The notes: generated from the letters alone by a model not told the origin. A DNA stretch of 64,000 nt from Halomonas citrativorans (GCF_900163645.1 NZ_FUKM01000003.1:62001-126000); one strand, 5' to 3'; shown: positions 27,865 to 38,608, numbered from the stretch's first letter. Numbers and translations are program-made.

Positions 27865-28443
27865 TCAGATGTGATCAGTTTGGAATGGGCCGATGCGAAC
27901 CAGGTTCTCTGGGTCATGCTCCCCACCAAGCTGTTCGGTAGAGAAATATTCACGGCTATTTAACGGCGCATGCCAGCGAGTGGCTAAACGCCGAAACAGT
28001 CCCCAGGAAGCCAGGTTGTCAGGTGTAATAGTAGTTTCCAGGTGGTGAACATCGGCGAGTTCAGGACGAGAAAGGATGGCTTCAACAAGGCGGCGGGCAA
28101 GCCCTGTACCGCGTGCTTTTTCACCTACGGCTACTTGCCATAAGAAATAGGTATCGGGGGCATTATCTTTTACATAGCCAGATACAAATCCGACTATTTC
28201 GCCCTCTTCGTTGGTGGCAACAGCGCAGGTATCACGAAATTGGGTGGCTAACAGCAAGTAAGCGTAAGCAGAGTTAACGTCCAGTGGGGGACATGCTTTT
28301 ACCAGCTCGTATATCCCCCAGCCGTCCTCTGCATTTGGCTTTCGGATATAGAGAGGCGCTTCTGAAAACCCAACGACCGCGTCGGCAACCGTGGGTCGTG
28401 CGAGCTCAGATGAAGGGGTAAAAGGTTGTATTGGCGTATTCAT
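27865..28443 (-). CDS. ectA: Diaminobutyrate acetyltransferase
   Basis: GNAT-fold acetyltransferase of 192 residues that acetylates L-2,4-diaminobutyrate using acetyl-CoA. Core segments are YIRKPNAEDGWGIYELVKACPPLDVNSAYAY, FLWQVAVGEKARGTGLARRLVEA (the CoA-binding GNAT motif) and DNLASWGLFRRLA. The length and ending GPFQTD match H. elongata EctA as I remember it. It heads ectABC; a strong promoter lies 33 bases upstream. No ectR or dedicated aspartokinase gene lies here. Confidence 0.97.
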   Translation of the reverse strand: MNTPIQPFTPSSELARPTVADAVVGFSEAPLYIRKPNAEDGWGIYELVKACPPLDVNSAYAYLLLATQFRDTCAVATNEEGEIVGFVSGYVKDNAPDTYFLWQVAVGEKARGTGLARRLVEAILSRPELADVHHLETTITPDNLASWGLFRRLATRWHAPLNSREYFSTEQLGGEHDPENLVRIGPFQTDHI

Positions 28444-28475
28444 GGTTATGCTTCGCTGTAGCGAATTTGATCATC

Positions 28476-28504
28476 ATTATAACAGCTGATTATTAGCAAT
28501 TCAA
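28476..28504 (-). promoter_or_regulatory. Sigma-70-type promoter of ectABC
   Basis: On the minus strand TTGAAT (28504-28499), a 17-base spacer and a perfect TATAAT (28481-28476) precede ectA. Such a strong element is consistent with high salt-driven expression, although osmotic control cannot be read directly. Confidence 0.7.
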
Positions 28505-28633
28505 AAGCCATATTATCCACCACCCCGTTTTCCATAACCTATGGTTATACTAGGCTTGGTTTTTTAATACTGACACCGCCACTGGCTAAATAAAAATATG
28601 AGTTTAGTCCAACTTTTAAAAAACGTTGATATT

Positions 28634-28658
28634 AAAAAAGCGAGCCACTGGCTCGCTT
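28634..28658 (-). terminator. Terminator of gor
   Basis: Ten-bp arms AAGCGAGCCA and TGGCTCGCTT form the stem; read on the minus strand it is followed by TTTTTT. It separates gor from the ectA promoter. Confidence 0.88.
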
Positions 28659-28690
28659 GATGTACTGCACGTTAGGAAGCTGCTGGCAGG

Positions 28691-30073
28691 TTAATGCCGA
28701 GTAACGGTCCGCATGGTGACAAACTCTTCAGCACCGGTTGGATGAATACCAACGGTGAGATCAAAATCCTGTTTGGTAAGACCAGCTCTAACGGCGATGG
28801 CAATGCCTTGAATAATTTCCCCGGCCTCTTCGCCTACCATGTGCGCTCCGACTACAATATCCGTTGCATCATCAACAATAAGCTTCATCAACGTGCGCTC
28901 CTGGCTTCCCGACAAGGTGTGCTTCATCGCCCGGAACTCCGTGGAGTAAACCCGAATGTTAGTAAACTTTTGGCGGGCGCCCTCCTCGCTTAAGCCAACC
29001 GTGCCAATATTGGGCTGACAAAAAACCGCGGTAGGCACCGTAGTGTAATCAAGCCGTGTCGGCGTGGTGTCTTTGAAATGATAATCCACCAACTGCATGG
29101 CTTCAGCCAGCGCCACTGGGGTGAGCTCTGGACCAGCCGTTAGATCTCCAAGCGCTAACACAGACGGGAGCTGCGTTTCATAATGTGCGTTAACCAGAAT
29201 TTTACCGTTGCCATCCAACTGAATACCCAGCTCTTCAAGGCCTAGGCCCTGAATATTGGCGTTACGCCCTGTTGCTGCCAGTACAGCGTCTACCTCTAAC
29301 GTCTCGCCGGTCGTCAGATGAACGTTGTAGCCGGTCTCAATGGCTTCAATACGCTCTATATTGGCGTTGAAATGGAGATTGACACCTTTTTTATCCATTT
29401 CCTTACGAGTGAATTCACGCACTTCATGATCAAAGGCTTTCAAAAATAGATCACCACGATAAATCAAATGCGTTTCGCTACCCAGGCCATTAAAAATACT
29501 CGCAAACTCAACGGCGATGTACCCGCCGCCCAGGACCATAAAACGCTTGGGAAATGTATCCAGATCAAACACCTGGTTAGAGTCCAGCGCATGCTCATTA
29601 CCCGGGAAATCAGGCACCCATGGCCAGCCACCTGTGGCCAACAGTATTTTTTTTGCGCTCACGTGAGTAACGCCGTTTTCATCCTCTAACGCCACCGTAT
29701 GCGCATCGACCAGTCGACCGCGAGCGCTAAGCAGAGTGACGTCTGCCCCTTCCAGCATGCGTTGGTAAATATTGTTTAAACGCTTAATTTCACTTGTTTT
29801 ATTGTCTCGCAATGTGGCCCAGTCAAAGGTGGCCGGTTCAGATAGCTGCCAGCCAAAACCTGCAGCGTCATCAAAACTGTCATGAAAATGTGCGGCATAG
29901 GCATAAAGTTTCTTGGGTACGCAGCCTACGTTGACACAAGTCCCCCCGAGATAGCGGTCTTCCACAATAGCGACGTTGGCACCCGTTGCTGCAGCCATGC
30001 GTGCAGCGCGAACGCCCCCTGAACCTGCGCCAATCACTAATAAGTCATATTGATACTCAGAGTCGGCTACCAT
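28691..30073 (-). CDS. gor: Glutathione-disulfide reductase
   Basis: Cytosolic flavoenzyme of 460 residues that reduces oxidised glutathione with NADPH. FAD-binding YDLLVIGAGSGGVRAARMA is followed by the redox disulfide GGTCVNVGCVPKKL. The NAD(P) site is MVLGGGYIAVEFASIFNGLG, and the C-terminal dimer domain carries the catalytic His-Glu pair in VGIHPTGAEEFVTM. Divergent from the carbonic anhydrase gene. A 26-bp inverted repeat lies between them. Confidence 0.94.
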   Translation of the reverse strand: MVADSEYQYDLLVIGAGSGGVRAARMAAATGANVAIVEDRYLGGTCVNVGCVPKKLYAYAAHFHDSFDDAAGFGWQLSEPATFDWATLRDNKTSEIKRLNNIYQRMLEGADVTLLSARGRLVDAHTVALEDENGVTHVSAKKILLATGGWPWVPDFPGNEHALDSNQVFDLDTFPKRFMVLGGGYIAVEFASIFNGLGSETHLIYRGDLFLKAFDHEVREFTRKEMDKKGVNLHFNANIERIEAIETGYNVHLTTGETLEVDAVLAATGRNANIQGLGLEELGIQLDGNGKILVNAHYETQLPSVLALGDLTAGPELTPVALAEAMQLVDYHFKDTTPTRLDYTTVPTAVFCQPNIGTVGLSEEGARQKFTNIRVYSTEFRAMKHTLSGSQERTLMKLIVDDATDIVVGAHMVGEEAGEIIQGIAIAVRAGLTKQDFDLTVGIHPTGAEEFVTMRTVTRH

Positions 30074-30138
30074 TATTTGCTCCTAAAAATTGGCATGCGC
30101 GTTAAGAAACCGACGGCACATGCTTATTGACCTTAGTC

Positions 30139-30164
30139 GCGATGAAGGTTAAAACCTTCATCGC
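30139..30164. repeat. Perfect 26-bp palindrome between gor and can
   Basis: Twelve-bp arms GCGATGAAGGTT and AACCTTCATCGC enclose AA, in the 138-base divergent gap. No T-run follows either side, so it is more likely a protein-binding site than a terminator. Confidence 0.6.
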
Positions 30165-30211
30165 TTGCTTGATTTCGCCTTAACTTGACGATGTAACGAT
30201 ACGGAGACTCA

Positions 30212-30859
30212 ATGTCTGACCCTATTGCGACGCTCCTCGAAAATAATCGTGCCTGGGCTGAACGCATGTGCGAAGAGGATCCCGAGTATTTTAAGCGCCT
30301 GTCTAATCAGCAAAATCCTGATTATTTATGGATAGGCTGTTCTGATAGCCGGGTTCCCGCTAATCAGATTATTTCATTGCCACCGGGCGAAGTGTTTGTT
30401 CACCGCAATGTCGCCAACCTTTTACATCACACCGACATGAATGCGCTCTCTGTTGTGCAGTATGCGGTCGATGTCCTTAACGTGAGCCACATCATGATTG
30501 TGGGGCACTACGGCTGTGGCGGTATTAGAGCGGCAGTGACGGGGGGTGAGTGCGGTGTCGTTGATTACTGGCTGCACTCCGTCCGTGAGCAATATAACCA
30601 TCATCGCCACTCGCTTGATCACCTTCCGTTGGATGAGCAAATTGACCGTATGTGTGAGCTTAATGTTAAAGCACAGGTTAAAAGCTTATGTCGCACTAAA
30701 ATTTTGCAACGCGCCTGGCAAAGCGGCCAGAATATTTCAGTACATGGCTGGGTCTACGGCTTAAGCGATGGTCGTGTTAAAGACCTTAAATGCACCGTCA
30801 CTGGGCTGGATCAGGTAGAAACGCTTTACCGCATTGATCGAGTGCAGCCAACCGATTAA
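30212..30859 (+). CDS. can: Beta-class carbonic anhydrase
   Basis: Zinc enzyme of 215 residues that interconverts CO2 and bicarbonate in the cytosol, supplying bicarbonate for carboxylations. Zinc ligands are in IGCSDSRVPANQ (Cys, Asp) and IMIVGHYGCGGIRAAV (His, Cys). The length and the DPEYFKRLSNQQNPDYLWIG opening are those of E. coli Can. The ATG has an ACGGAG ribosome-binding site. Followed by a terminator shared with the convergent msrA. Confidence 0.95.
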   Translation: MSDPIATLLENNRAWAERMCEEDPEYFKRLSNQQNPDYLWIGCSDSRVPANQIISLPPGEVFVHRNVANLLHHTDMNALSVVQYAVDVLNVSHIMIVGHYGCGGIRAAVTGGECGVVDYWLHSVREQYNHHRHSLDHLPLDEQIDRMCELNVKAQVKSLCRTKILQRAWQSGQNISVHGWVYGLSDGRVKDLKCTVTGLDQVETLYRIDRVQPTD

Positions 30860-30864
30860 GCCCC

Positions 30865-30898
30865 AGGCGACTATTGCCCGACGCAATAGTCGCCTTTG
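30865..30898. terminator. Terminator between can and msrA
   Basis: Thirteen-bp arms AGGCGACTATTGC and GCAATAGTCGCCT surround CCGAC, with a short TTT on the plus side. Confidence 0.85.
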
Positions 30899-30917
30899 CC
30901 TGCTAATACCGCGTTAT

Positions 30918-31499
30918 CTACCCGCCAATGGGGCATGTTACCCCTGTTCCTTTTAACCCGCAGTATCCGTTAGGATTTTTGTCCAGATATTGCTGATGGT
31001 ACGCTTCTGCAAAATAGAAAGTATCCAGCGGCTTTATCTCGGTGGTAACAGTACCTTTACCTGCCGCCTCTAACGCCTTTTGGTACGCTTTGGCACTCTG
31101 CTCAGCCGACTGCTGCTGTTCATCGGTGGTTGTATAGATAGCAGAACGATACTGCGAGCCTATGTCATTTCCCTGCCGATTGCCTTGGGTCGGGTCGTGC
31201 TGCTCCCAAAATATCTGGAGCAAGGCGTCAATATCGGTCTTGCTGGGGTCATACACCACGCGAACCACTTCAGCGTGCCCGGTCCGCCCCGAGCAGACTG
31301 CATCATAATCGGGGTCAGGCGTTTGGCCACCCGCATAGCCTGCGGCAGTCACGTATACGCCTGGTTGCTGCCAAAAGAGCCGCTCGACACCCCAAAAGCA
31401 CCCCATTCCCAGAACGATTTCCTGATAACCTTCAGGATACTGCGCTTGCAGGGAGTGTCCGCTAATAGTATGAACATAGTTCTCGGTTAATCGTGTCAT
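30918..31499 (-). CDS. msrA: Peptide methionine sulfoxide reductase MsrA
   Basis: Reduces the S-epimer of methionine sulfoxide in proteins and peptides. Catalytic cysteine is in [15 protein letters not shown]; further hallmarks are [29 protein letters not shown] and [21 protein letters not shown]. The 193-residue length with a short N-terminal extension is as in E. coli MsrA; the C-terminal resolving cysteine lies in [16 protein letters not shown]. The start lies one base after the tamB stop, so it is probably cotranscribed with tamAB. Confidence 0.96.
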   Translation of the reverse strand: MTRLTENYVHTISGHSLQAQYPEGYQEIVLGMGCFWGVERLFWQQPGVYVTAAGYAGGQTPDPDYDAVCSGRTGHAEVVRVVYDPSKTDIDALLQIFWEQHDPTQGNRQGNDIGSQYRSAIYTTTDEQQQSAEQSAKAYQKALEAAGKGTVTTEIKPLDTFYFAEAYHQQYLDKNPNGYCGLKGTGVTCPIGG

Positions 31500-31500
31500 A

Positions 31501-34500
31501 TCACTCTCTATTCGTTTCGCGCTGAATCACTGGGTTGCCTCGGCGAGTAAAAGTATAAATCAAATCGATCGCCTGATTAGTACCCGATACAGCCTGCACG
31601 TATAAGTTCCGCCATAGCGTATAGCGAACGGTTAGTTCTGCAATGGGCGAGAAAATTCCCACACCATAGCTAATTCTAATGTCTTCGGTCAGCTGACCGC
31701 TAAGGGCAACCTGACTATCATCCCCGGCGCCGGTTGTATCCAGGGCGAGGTCATCAATGCCAAATGATTGCCCAATAGAGCCGACAGCACCACCTACACG
31801 ACCTAATGACATCCCAATTAAAGCGGTCGTTAGTGCGCTATCCATCCCTCCGCTCGAGTCCTGGCTGCGACCGCGCAACAAGTAGGAAAGCGCTTGCGTT
31901 TCACCCATGGAAGGTTCAGAGAAAATCTTGACGTTAGGCTCTGCGGCACTTCCGGTCACGCGCACCCCAGCGATAACGTTATCTTCTGTTCTATCAGGAT
32001 TACGTATTGCCTCAAAGTCTAGCGCGGGAAGCGATGGTGGACCACTAAACAGTAGTCGGCCACGGCGAATCAGCAAGTCCTGCCCAAAGGCTTGGAAACG
32101 CCCGTCAACCAGGTTTACATCCCCAAAAAGCTGAAGTCCACCGCTATTCTGGCGAACTTGAAGTGTCCCGCCCAAATCGGATTCCAGACCATAAGCGGAA
32201 ATATGCATATCGCGACCTAGTGTCAGGTCAATCAATACATCAAGCGCCATACCCGTTTGGCCTAGCTCCTCCGAGTTGCTAATCCCCCCATTTGCCGCTG
32301 CCCTTAGCGCGGCCTCTTCTGCCATGCGGTCGTCGCGCTCAGTAATGATGACCTCATCAGGACTTGGCTCAATAGCGGACGAGGATCTGGCACCAATAAC
32401 AAGCCGGGACCACGGTAAATCAACATTACCGCGCACCTGTAAATACTCGGGTGTAACACGCACCCGAATATCCGGGGCGACTTCTATACGGCCAAATTGA
32501 GGCAGCACCAGCAGAATTGGCTCCTGAACTGCTTCAAGATCGACACCGATACGCCAATCATCCAACGCTGGCCAATAGCTGTCGCCGGTAATGTTAAGCC
32601 GACCTTTCTCGGCTTCCACAAACCCATTGATATTCCCCTGTTCTCCATCAAATAAAAGCGTAAGTTCGCCATCACGGACGTCAACAGGGATACCTGGCCC
32701 ATGGACATGCAGGTTACGCAACGCTAACGCACCTTGTAAATCGGGCTGGCTTGTGGTTCCGCCAATGAGTACTCGCCCATCAAACTCGCCTTCAAGACGG
32801 TCTAAACCGATAGCCATGGGTAGATAAGGTTCAAGCAACAGTTTATTCGCGCGCAAATCGCCATCTAGCGTGCCTCGGCCCATTGGATCATCGAGGGTAA
32901 GGTTCAGGGTTAGCTCTCCCGCCTCAGAAAACGAGAGTACGATGTTGGCGTCCGCTTGCGCTTGACTCGCCTGCACCTGAACATTGAGGTCAATAGCAGG
33001 AAGCTGAACCGGCTGTCCATAATCGTTAACAGCGGTAATGGCGAGATTGCTTAGCAGCTCTACATCAGCCTGCCAGCGCGCTCCGCCTTGATGCCAGTCA
33101 ACAACCATATCGGCCGTTGTATCACCCTCAAACGTCCACTCTTCGGGCAGGAAAGGCTCGAGCATTTCCATAGGTACTTCGCGTACACTTACCACCGCAC
33201 GGCCCTGGTTAGCCGAGGCATTAATCGGCTCTTCAGAGCACACCAGCCCGCCTTCCTCACGGCGCAAACAAAACGCGGATAGACGCGCTTGACCATTGGC
33301 GAGGTTATAGCTTAGGTCCAAGGGTTCCGCCAGGCGAATAGTGCCCGCCTCGGAGTCAATTTCCAGCGGTGTCAAACGGCCCTGGTAGACTTGGCGCTGT
33401 TGATCAAAGCGACCATTCAACGCCACCACCGCACGGCTTAATGGACTCTCTGGTTGACCTTGCACGGTCGCTTCAAGCTGGTGCTGAGAAAGTCGGCCGG
33501 TTAGGTTCAGGTCAACGGCCTCAAGATCCTGCCCGCCTGCAAAAATCTCTTTCAAGCCTAGCTGAACATCAAGCCTTGGATCCTCAAGCCCCTGCACATT
33601 AGCGTTAAGCGAGAGCTGCTGCACAAGGCTGTCGGTGAAGCGCAGATCACTGCCTGACAAGTCGGCAACAAGGGTAGGTTGCTCAAAACTACCTCCGGCC
33701 TGCAGGTTGCCCGTTAATGTACCGCCCAACTCAGGCGAGAGCGTATTGAGTTCACGCAGATCAATATCAGCCTTCAAGGACATTGCCTGCTCGCTTAGCT
33801 GGCCTGACGCGTGAAGCCGGTTGTTGCCCTGAGCGAACTGAAGTTGGTGAATATCGATCTCCAGATTGCTGTTAGCATCCAGCGCCGCCTGCAAGGTCAA
33901 GGGATAATCGCGAAGCTTGCCTTCAATATCGATATTTGCCACGCTAACCGACCATACATCGTCTAGCTGGCGTACGTTGAGATCAATATCGCCGGTTAAG
34001 CTACCCTCCATTTGGTCAACAAAATTGCCGGGATTAAATTGATCCAACCAGACCTGTGCATCGACCGTTAGCGGCGCCACCCAGTGGATACGCCCTTCGC
34101 TACGCAGCCTGCTTTCTTCTACCTGAAGAACCAGCGGCTCCCAACGGAAATGATTAGCATCGCCGTCGCCAGTAAGAGTAACGCTAGCGCGTGGCAACTC
34201 AGGGCCATATGCCTCAAGACTAACCTTCGCATGGTAAGCCTCCATACTGCCCTCCACCGTTAGGTCGACCGCTTCGGCCACATACGGCTGAGTTCCGCTC
34301 GCACCGTCGGCCACAGGTTCGTCTACCAAGGGCCATTGCAGTCGTTCACTTTGCAAACGCGCCTGAAAGGATAAATCGGGTGTTGACCAATCGACATGCC
34401 CTTCACTTCGCAGCGAGTTTTCCCCCAATTGCAGAACTAAAGGCTGCCACTGAAAATGACCAACGTCTCCATCGCCAGTAAGCGTTACCTGAGTAGGTGG

Positions 34501-35835
34501 TAACTGAGGACCCTGCGCGCGTAGGCTAACCTCGGTGCGGTAAGCCTCAAGACTACCCTCTACCGTAAGGTCAACGGCTTCAATTACATAAGGCTCAAGA
34601 GCACTCTCGCCTGCTGGCGGCGTTTCCTCTACCAAAGGCCATTGCAACCGGTCGCTTTGCAGCCGCGCATGGAAAGGTACGTCGGGTGCTAATGCATCTA
34701 CGCTTACTGCAAGTGATGCAGTTACTACTTCTGAGGCACTAAGCTCAGCCTGTAGATTGTTTAGCGGACCGGACAGCGTAAGGGCCAGTTTTTCCCCTCT
34801 TAATTCTGGATAAAGTTCGGGTAAAAACAGCTCGGCATTTAACTGCGCTTCCAGTGGATAACTACCGGTTAAGTCCACATTGCCTACAAGGGTGGCTTCA
34901 ACATCCTTGGTCACCACATCAAAAGATGTGATATCTACCTTACTTTCCTTTGTGCTACCCGCTAACTGCAAGCGTTCGACAGCGTATTCAAAGGCACCTG
35001 TCAACTGAGTATCGGTTACTGTCAGGTCGCTCACGCTAATATCGACAGGTAAAGCGATCTCGGGCAGCTCGATACGCTCCCTGTCAGCCAAGCGTTGCTC
35101 GGGTGACGGGGCAGGTAAGGCGTCATCTTGAGGTTGAGGCGTGGCCACGGCAATGGCGCCGTCAATGCCCTCAGCCGCTAGCGAGGTTTGAGCATTCTGC
35201 GTAAGTTGAACACCCGCTGAGGGCGGTAAATAAATGATCAACTGATCAAGATGAGTTGGCGCTAAATCAACGTTGCTCCACGCGGCACTGGCAGATGATT
35301 CAAACGACGCCCATTGAATACGCGTACCATCCGCAAGCTGCACATTACTATTATTGACAACAACCGAGCGCAGCTCGATAGGAAATGGCAGATGCAGTCT
35401 GAAGGGCTCGTCTGACGCTTGTGGCTCATCAGGTGTTTCATCTGCACGTAAGCGCACATTTAACCCATCAGTGTGCAATGTATCCAGGCAGAGTCGCCCA
35501 GAGAGGAGACAGTCACCGCCCCAGGCAAGCTCAAGGTCATCAATGCTGACCGCTAGATTGCCTAGATCAAGATGAAATCCCTTTAAGGAAAATTGTTCCA
35601 GTAACGCGCCTTCTTGTTGCTCGTAAGAAAAGTATCCTCGCTTCTCCCCTTGTGAGAATAAAAAATCAGTCCCCCAAGGCGATAATGCCGTACCCAAAAG
35701 CAGTGCAACGACCCCAAATAGCCAGAGTGGCAGAACAATGGCCAGCCGTATCAGACTCCAGATCAATAGCCATGCACGGTGTCTAGTTGAGTACTGCTGG
35801 CGCGTCGTAGAAGTAGAAGATTCAACCTGGGACAA
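31501..35835 (-). CDS. tamB: Translocation and assembly module protein TamB
   Basis: Very long inner-membrane-anchored protein of 1444 residues spanning the periplasm, working with TamA and in lipid transport to the outer membrane. An N-terminal membrane helix ([19 protein letters not shown]) is followed by repetitive beta-strands forming a hydrophobic groove. The C-terminal DUF490 domain is visible from [22 protein letters not shown] to [12 protein letters not shown] and ends with a beta-barrel-interacting tail. Two near-identical internal modules appear (both with VEEPxADG.../[14 protein letters not shown]). The start is TTG with AGGAG at 7 bases, just behind the tamA stop. Downstream msrA follows at one base. 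Confidence 0.95.
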   Translation of the reverse strand: MSQVESSTSTTRQQYSTRHRAWLLIWSLIRLAIVLPLWLFGVVALLLGTALSPWGTDFLFSQGEKRGYFSYEQQEGALLEQFSLKGFHLDLGNLAVSIDDLELAWGGDCLLSGRLCLDTLHTDGLNVRLRADETPDEPQASDEPFRLHLPFPIELRSVVVNNSNVQLADGTRIQWASFESSASAAWSNVDLAPTHLDQLIIYLPPSAGVQLTQNAQTSLAAEGIDGAIAVATPQPQDDALPAPSPEQRLADRERIELPEIALPVDISVSDLTVTDTQLTGAFEYAVERLQLAGSTKESKVDITSFDVVTKDVEATLVGNVDLTGSYPLEAQLNAELFLPELYPELRGEKLALTLSGPLNNLQAELSASEVVTASLAVSVDALAPDVPFHARLQSDRLQWPLVEETPPAGESALEPYVIEAVDLTVEGSLEAYRTEVSLRAQGPQLPPTQVTLTGDGDVGHFQWQPLVLQLGENSLRSEGHVDWSTPDLSFQARLQSERLQWPLVDEPVADGASGTQPYVAEAVDLTVEGSMEAYHAKVSLEAYGPELPRASVTLTGDGDANHFRWEPLVLQVEESRLRSEGRIHWVAPLTVDAQVWLDQFNPGNFVDQMEGSLTGDIDLNVRQLDDVWSVSVANIDIEGKLRDYPLTLQAALDANSNLEIDIHQLQFAQGNNRLHASGQLSEQAMSLKADIDLRELNTLSPELGGTLTGNLQAGGSFEQPTLVADLSGSDLRFTDSLVQQLSLNANVQGLEDPRLDVQLGLKEIFAGGQDLEAVDLNLTGRLSQHQLEATVQGQPESPLSRAVVALNGRFDQQRQVYQGRLTPLEIDSEAGTIRLAEPLDLSYNLANGQARLSAFCLRREEGGLVCSEEPINASANQGRAVVSVREVPMEMLEPFLPEEWTFEGDTTADMVVDWHQGGARWQADVELLSNLAITAVNDYGQPVQLPAIDLNVQVQASQAQADANIVLSFSEAGELTLNLTLDDPMGRGTLDGDLRANKLLLEPYLPMAIGLDRLEGEFDGRVLIGGTTSQPDLQGALALRNLHVHGPGIPVDVRDGELTLLFDGEQGNINGFVEAEKGRLNITGDSYWPALDDWRIGVDLEAVQEPILLVLPQFGRIEVAPDIRVRVTPEYLQVRGNVDLPWSRLVIGARSSSAIEPSPDEVIITERDDRMAEEAALRAAANGGISNSEELGQTGMALDVLIDLTLGRDMHISAYGLESDLGGTLQVRQNSGGLQLFGDVNLVDGRFQAFGQDLLIRRGRLLFSGPPSLPALDFEAIRNPDRTEDNVIAGVRVTGSAAEPNVKIFSEPSMGETQALSYLLRGRSQDSSGGMDSALTTALIGMSLGRVGGAVGSIGQSFGIDDLALDTTGAGDDSQVALSGQLTEDIRISYGVGIFSPIAELTVRYTLWRNLYVQAVSGTNQAIDLIYTFTRRGNPVIQRETNRE

Positions 35836-35844
35836 AGCGTGCTC

Positions 35845-37698
35845 CTAGAATTCCGGGCCGATGGAGAAATGCGCACGATATGCATCGTCGTTATCGAAGG
35901 GGTGCGCTACATCAAAGCGAATTGGCCCTACCGGCGATACCCAGCGGACACCCACCCCAGCGCCGGTTTTTAAATCGTGTGGACCCCAGTTATCGAAGGC
36001 ATCACCGGTATCCACGAACGTCGCCGCCCACCAGTCGCCCCTAACACGACGCTGATATTCAAGGCTCGAGGTAATCATTTGACGCCCGCCCTGCAAGCGA
36101 CCCTCTGCGTTACGTGGCGACAAAGTCTCATAGGAGTAACCGCGCACGCTGCGATCGCCCCCTGCAAAGAAACGCAATGACGGTGGAATCTTGGAGAAAT
36201 CATCTGTTTCGATAGCGCCAATGCTTAACCGTGCTAAAAAGCGATTATCGTTGCTGATAGTGCGGATAAATTCGGCATCACCGGTTAAACGTACAAATTG
36301 TGCGTCTGATCCCCACACTGTGTCGGAATACTCAATCGAGAGCTGCTGACGGTCGCCCCAAAGAGGGAACCGCTGTGGCCGTGTCCGCGTTCGAGACCAC
36401 TGGATTCCTGGGTAATAGAGCCAGACTTTGTCTGCCTCTCCCCCTTGAGTAAAGTCTTCATACGTTGTTCGAAAATACACCGACTGGATCCAGTCGTTGT
36501 CAAATTGCCAACGACGAGCAAGCTCAACAGAGCCTTGCATCGACCGGGTATCGCTATCATCAATATTGCGAACCCCGTATTGCAATCGATAGCTATCGCG
36601 GAGCGGGTCTTCAAGGGGAACGTTGTACACACCGGTAAAGCGCTGTTCCGGCGTGGAAAGATAAAGGTCATGATTCAGGCTGTGACCTAAACTATTAATC
36701 CATGGCTGGTGCCAGCTAAAGCGTAAACGGGGTCCTACATCTGTCGCATAACCGATACCCACCTCAAACTGGTGGCGGTTCGCAGGATCAACGTTCACAT
36801 CAATGGGCAAACGAATATCGTCATTTTTATTGATAGTCAGTACGCTCGCCAGGGCCGCACTACTAATCCGCGGACGCTTCGGCTGGGAAGCCGTGGCTGA
36901 CTCCCACCAAGGCGAGGCACCGCCCTCAGGAGGCGCAACAACCAGCTCTTGGGCCGTTGTCAAACGAGGGCGAATCGAAACGGATCTAAACCAACCGGTT
37001 TCAACCAAGCGCTGCGTATAAGTAGCAAGCGACTCCGCGAGATAGGGATCGTTATTCTCATACGTCTGCATGTTATGCAGGCGATCAAGAACAATGTGGC
37101 TCCCTGTGATATTGGTTTCACCAAACCGAAAGCGTGGGCCACTATCAAAATCCATATAGAGGCGCGCACTTCGTAAATAAGGGCGCACTTCCATACGCCG
37201 TTTGGTAAAAGCCCAATCAAAGTAGCCACGTTCGATAGCTAACCCCGAAAATTGTGAACGCAATTGATCCCAGGGCGGCTGAACTAACGGGTCGCCTACT
37301 TTTAAGGGAAAACTATCCAGAGCATCTTTAAAGGGAGGGTCATCTTTAGCATCGCCAGTAACGTTAATCGACAGGTCCTGGATTTCGACCCGAGGACCTG
37401 GATCAATGTTGAGTACAATCGCGGGTTCAATTTCAACCTCAACGGTGGGTTCATAATAGCCATAGACACGCATCGCTACTCTTGTTCGGCTGCGTATCTC
37501 ACCTTCTAAACGAGTTTGGGTATATTGTTCAGCATCAATGCTCTCTAAATAGGCACTGATATTATCTTCAACGTCGCCTCCAATCCCGTTGATGGTCGCC
37601 GTTAACGCCAAAACTGATGGAACATAGGCAAAACACAGAGGGAGCGCAATAAAACAAACCATCCGAGTAGCTGAAAGCCAACGCCACTGTCTTCCCAT
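35845..37698 (-). CDS. tamA: Translocation and assembly module outer-membrane protein TamA
   Basis: Omp85-family outer-membrane protein of 617 residues. N-terminal signal peptide (ALPLCFAYVPSVLA) precedes three POTRA-type domains up to about residue 275. The C-terminal 16-stranded barrel has the RSVRGYSYETLSPRN loop typical of the family and ends FSIGPEF with a terminal Phe as outer-membrane targeting. It acts with TamB for secretion and insertion of autotransporters and in phospholipid trafficking. It is followed after 9 bases by tamB. Confidence 0.94.
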   Translation of the reverse strand: MGRQWRWLSATRMVCFIALPLCFAYVPSVLALTATINGIGGDVEDNISAYLESIDAEQYTQTRLEGEIRSRTRVAMRVYGYYEPTVEVEIEPAIVLNIDPGPRVEIQDLSINVTGDAKDDPPFKDALDSFPLKVGDPLVQPPWDQLRSQFSGLAIERGYFDWAFTKRRMEVRPYLRSARLYMDFDSGPRFRFGETNITGSHIVLDRLHNMQTYENNDPYLAESLATYTQRLVETGWFRSVSIRPRLTTAQELVVAPPEGGASPWWESATASQPKRPRISSAALASVLTINKNDDIRLPIDVNVDPANRHQFEVGIGYATDVGPRLRFSWHQPWINSLGHSLNHDLYLSTPEQRFTGVYNVPLEDPLRDSYRLQYGVRNIDDSDTRSMQGSVELARRWQFDNDWIQSVYFRTTYEDFTQGGEADKVWLYYPGIQWSRTRTRPQRFPLWGDRQQLSIEYSDTVWGSDAQFVRLTGDAEFIRTISNDNRFLARLSIGAIETDDFSKIPPSLRFFAGGDRSVRGYSYETLSPRNAEGRLQGGRQMITSSLEYQRRVRGDWWAATFVDTGDAFDNWGPHDLKTGAGVGVRWVSPVGPIRFDVAHPFDNDDAYRAHFSIGPEF

Positions 37699-37750
37699 AC
37701 AATAAACTCCCTAACAAACTCGTTTCGTTGGCGGTTATAGCCTGTTCCAC

Positions 37751-37789
37751 TACTATCTAAGCATTTCTATACTATCTAAGCATTTCTAT
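37751..37789. repeat. 19-bp tandem duplication at the 3' end of the coiled-coil gene
   Basis: Unit ACTATCTAAGCATTTCTAT occurs twice in direct contact (37752-37770 and 37771-37789). One copy holds the final codons (EMLR) and the stop. The other lies just beyond, so a recent replication-slippage event is visible. Confidence 0.9.
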
Positions 37790-38599
37790 TTGGGCGCTAA
37801 AAGCTAGTTGGGCCTGGCGAATTTGCCGTATGTCACTTTCAAGGGCAGATAAACGCTGACTCCACTGCTCTTCAAATGCCTCAACTTCATCACTTGGAGA
37901 GAATGACGCTAACTGTAGCGTATTTAGCTGAGTGTCCAATTGATTAAAGCGCTCGCTAAAAGCAGCAATTTGCTCTTCCATCTGCCCTGTTACTGTTTGG
38001 TTTAACTGATTGACCTGCTCTTCCAGTGACGTAAGCTGCTGAGCGGTGGTTTGCTCCAAATGATTAACCTCTTCAACAAGGTTTTGCCGACCGGATATGC
38101 CCGCCTGTTCCAGTGCATCCAAGGAGGTGCTAAACGCTGCCAAGCGACGATCACGTAAGGCAGCCTGCTCTTGGTATTGGGAAAGGCGCTGGTTAAACGA
38201 CGTCATCATCTCATTGGATGGGCGCTCTTCGTCATCTGTCAGCGCACCATAGAGCTCTTCACGCGTATTGATTAACGCAACAGACAGCTGCTCCTGCTCC
38301 TGGAACAGCGTTGTCATCTGAGCCTGCACAAGCGCAATTGTATCCTGCACATCAGTATCACCTGAGTCCAACCGAGCATGAACGTTAGAGACCTCGCCAC
38401 TGACGCGGTGGAGTTCGGTTAATAAACGCTCGCGTTCAAACCACAGCGCGACAGCGGCGCCTGCGAGTAGCGCACAGAGCAAGAGCATTCCAAGCCATAA
38501 GGGCCATACAAGTGGTCCTTTTCGATGGCGCAGATGCTGGGCCGTTAAGCTTTGGCCTACATCGGGAACAATACGTTGGGAAGGCGTCGGATTAGGCAT
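37772..38599 (-). CDS. Membrane-anchored coiled-coil protein of unknown function
   Basis: A 275-residue protein I cannot assign to a function. A cytoplasmic basic N-terminus precedes one membrane helix (about 30-52, VWPLWLGMLLLCALLAGAAVALWF). The rest, residues 55-275, is long alpha-helical coiled coil, rich in Q, E and L, facing the periplasm. The gene begins 9 bases after the UDP-glucose-dehydrogenase-like gene and lies before tamA, so it may be cotranscribed with both. An envelope scaffold is a reasonable inference. The 3' end carries a 19-bp duplication. Confidence 0.75.
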   Translation of the reverse strand: MPNPTPSQRIVPDVGQSLTAQHLRHRKGPLVWPLWLGMLLLCALLAGAAVALWFERERLLTELHRVSGEVSNVHARLDSGDTDVQDTIALVQAQMTTLFQEQEQLSVALINTREELYGALTDDEERPSNEMMTSFNQRLSQYQEQAALRDRRLAAFSTSLDALEQAGISGRQNLVEEVNHLEQTTAQQLTSLEEQVNQLNQTVTGQMEEQIAAFSERFNQLDTQLNTLQLASFSPSDEVEAFEEQWSQRLSALESDIRQIRQAQLAFSAQIEMLR

Positions 38600-38608
38600 G
38601 GCATTTTC

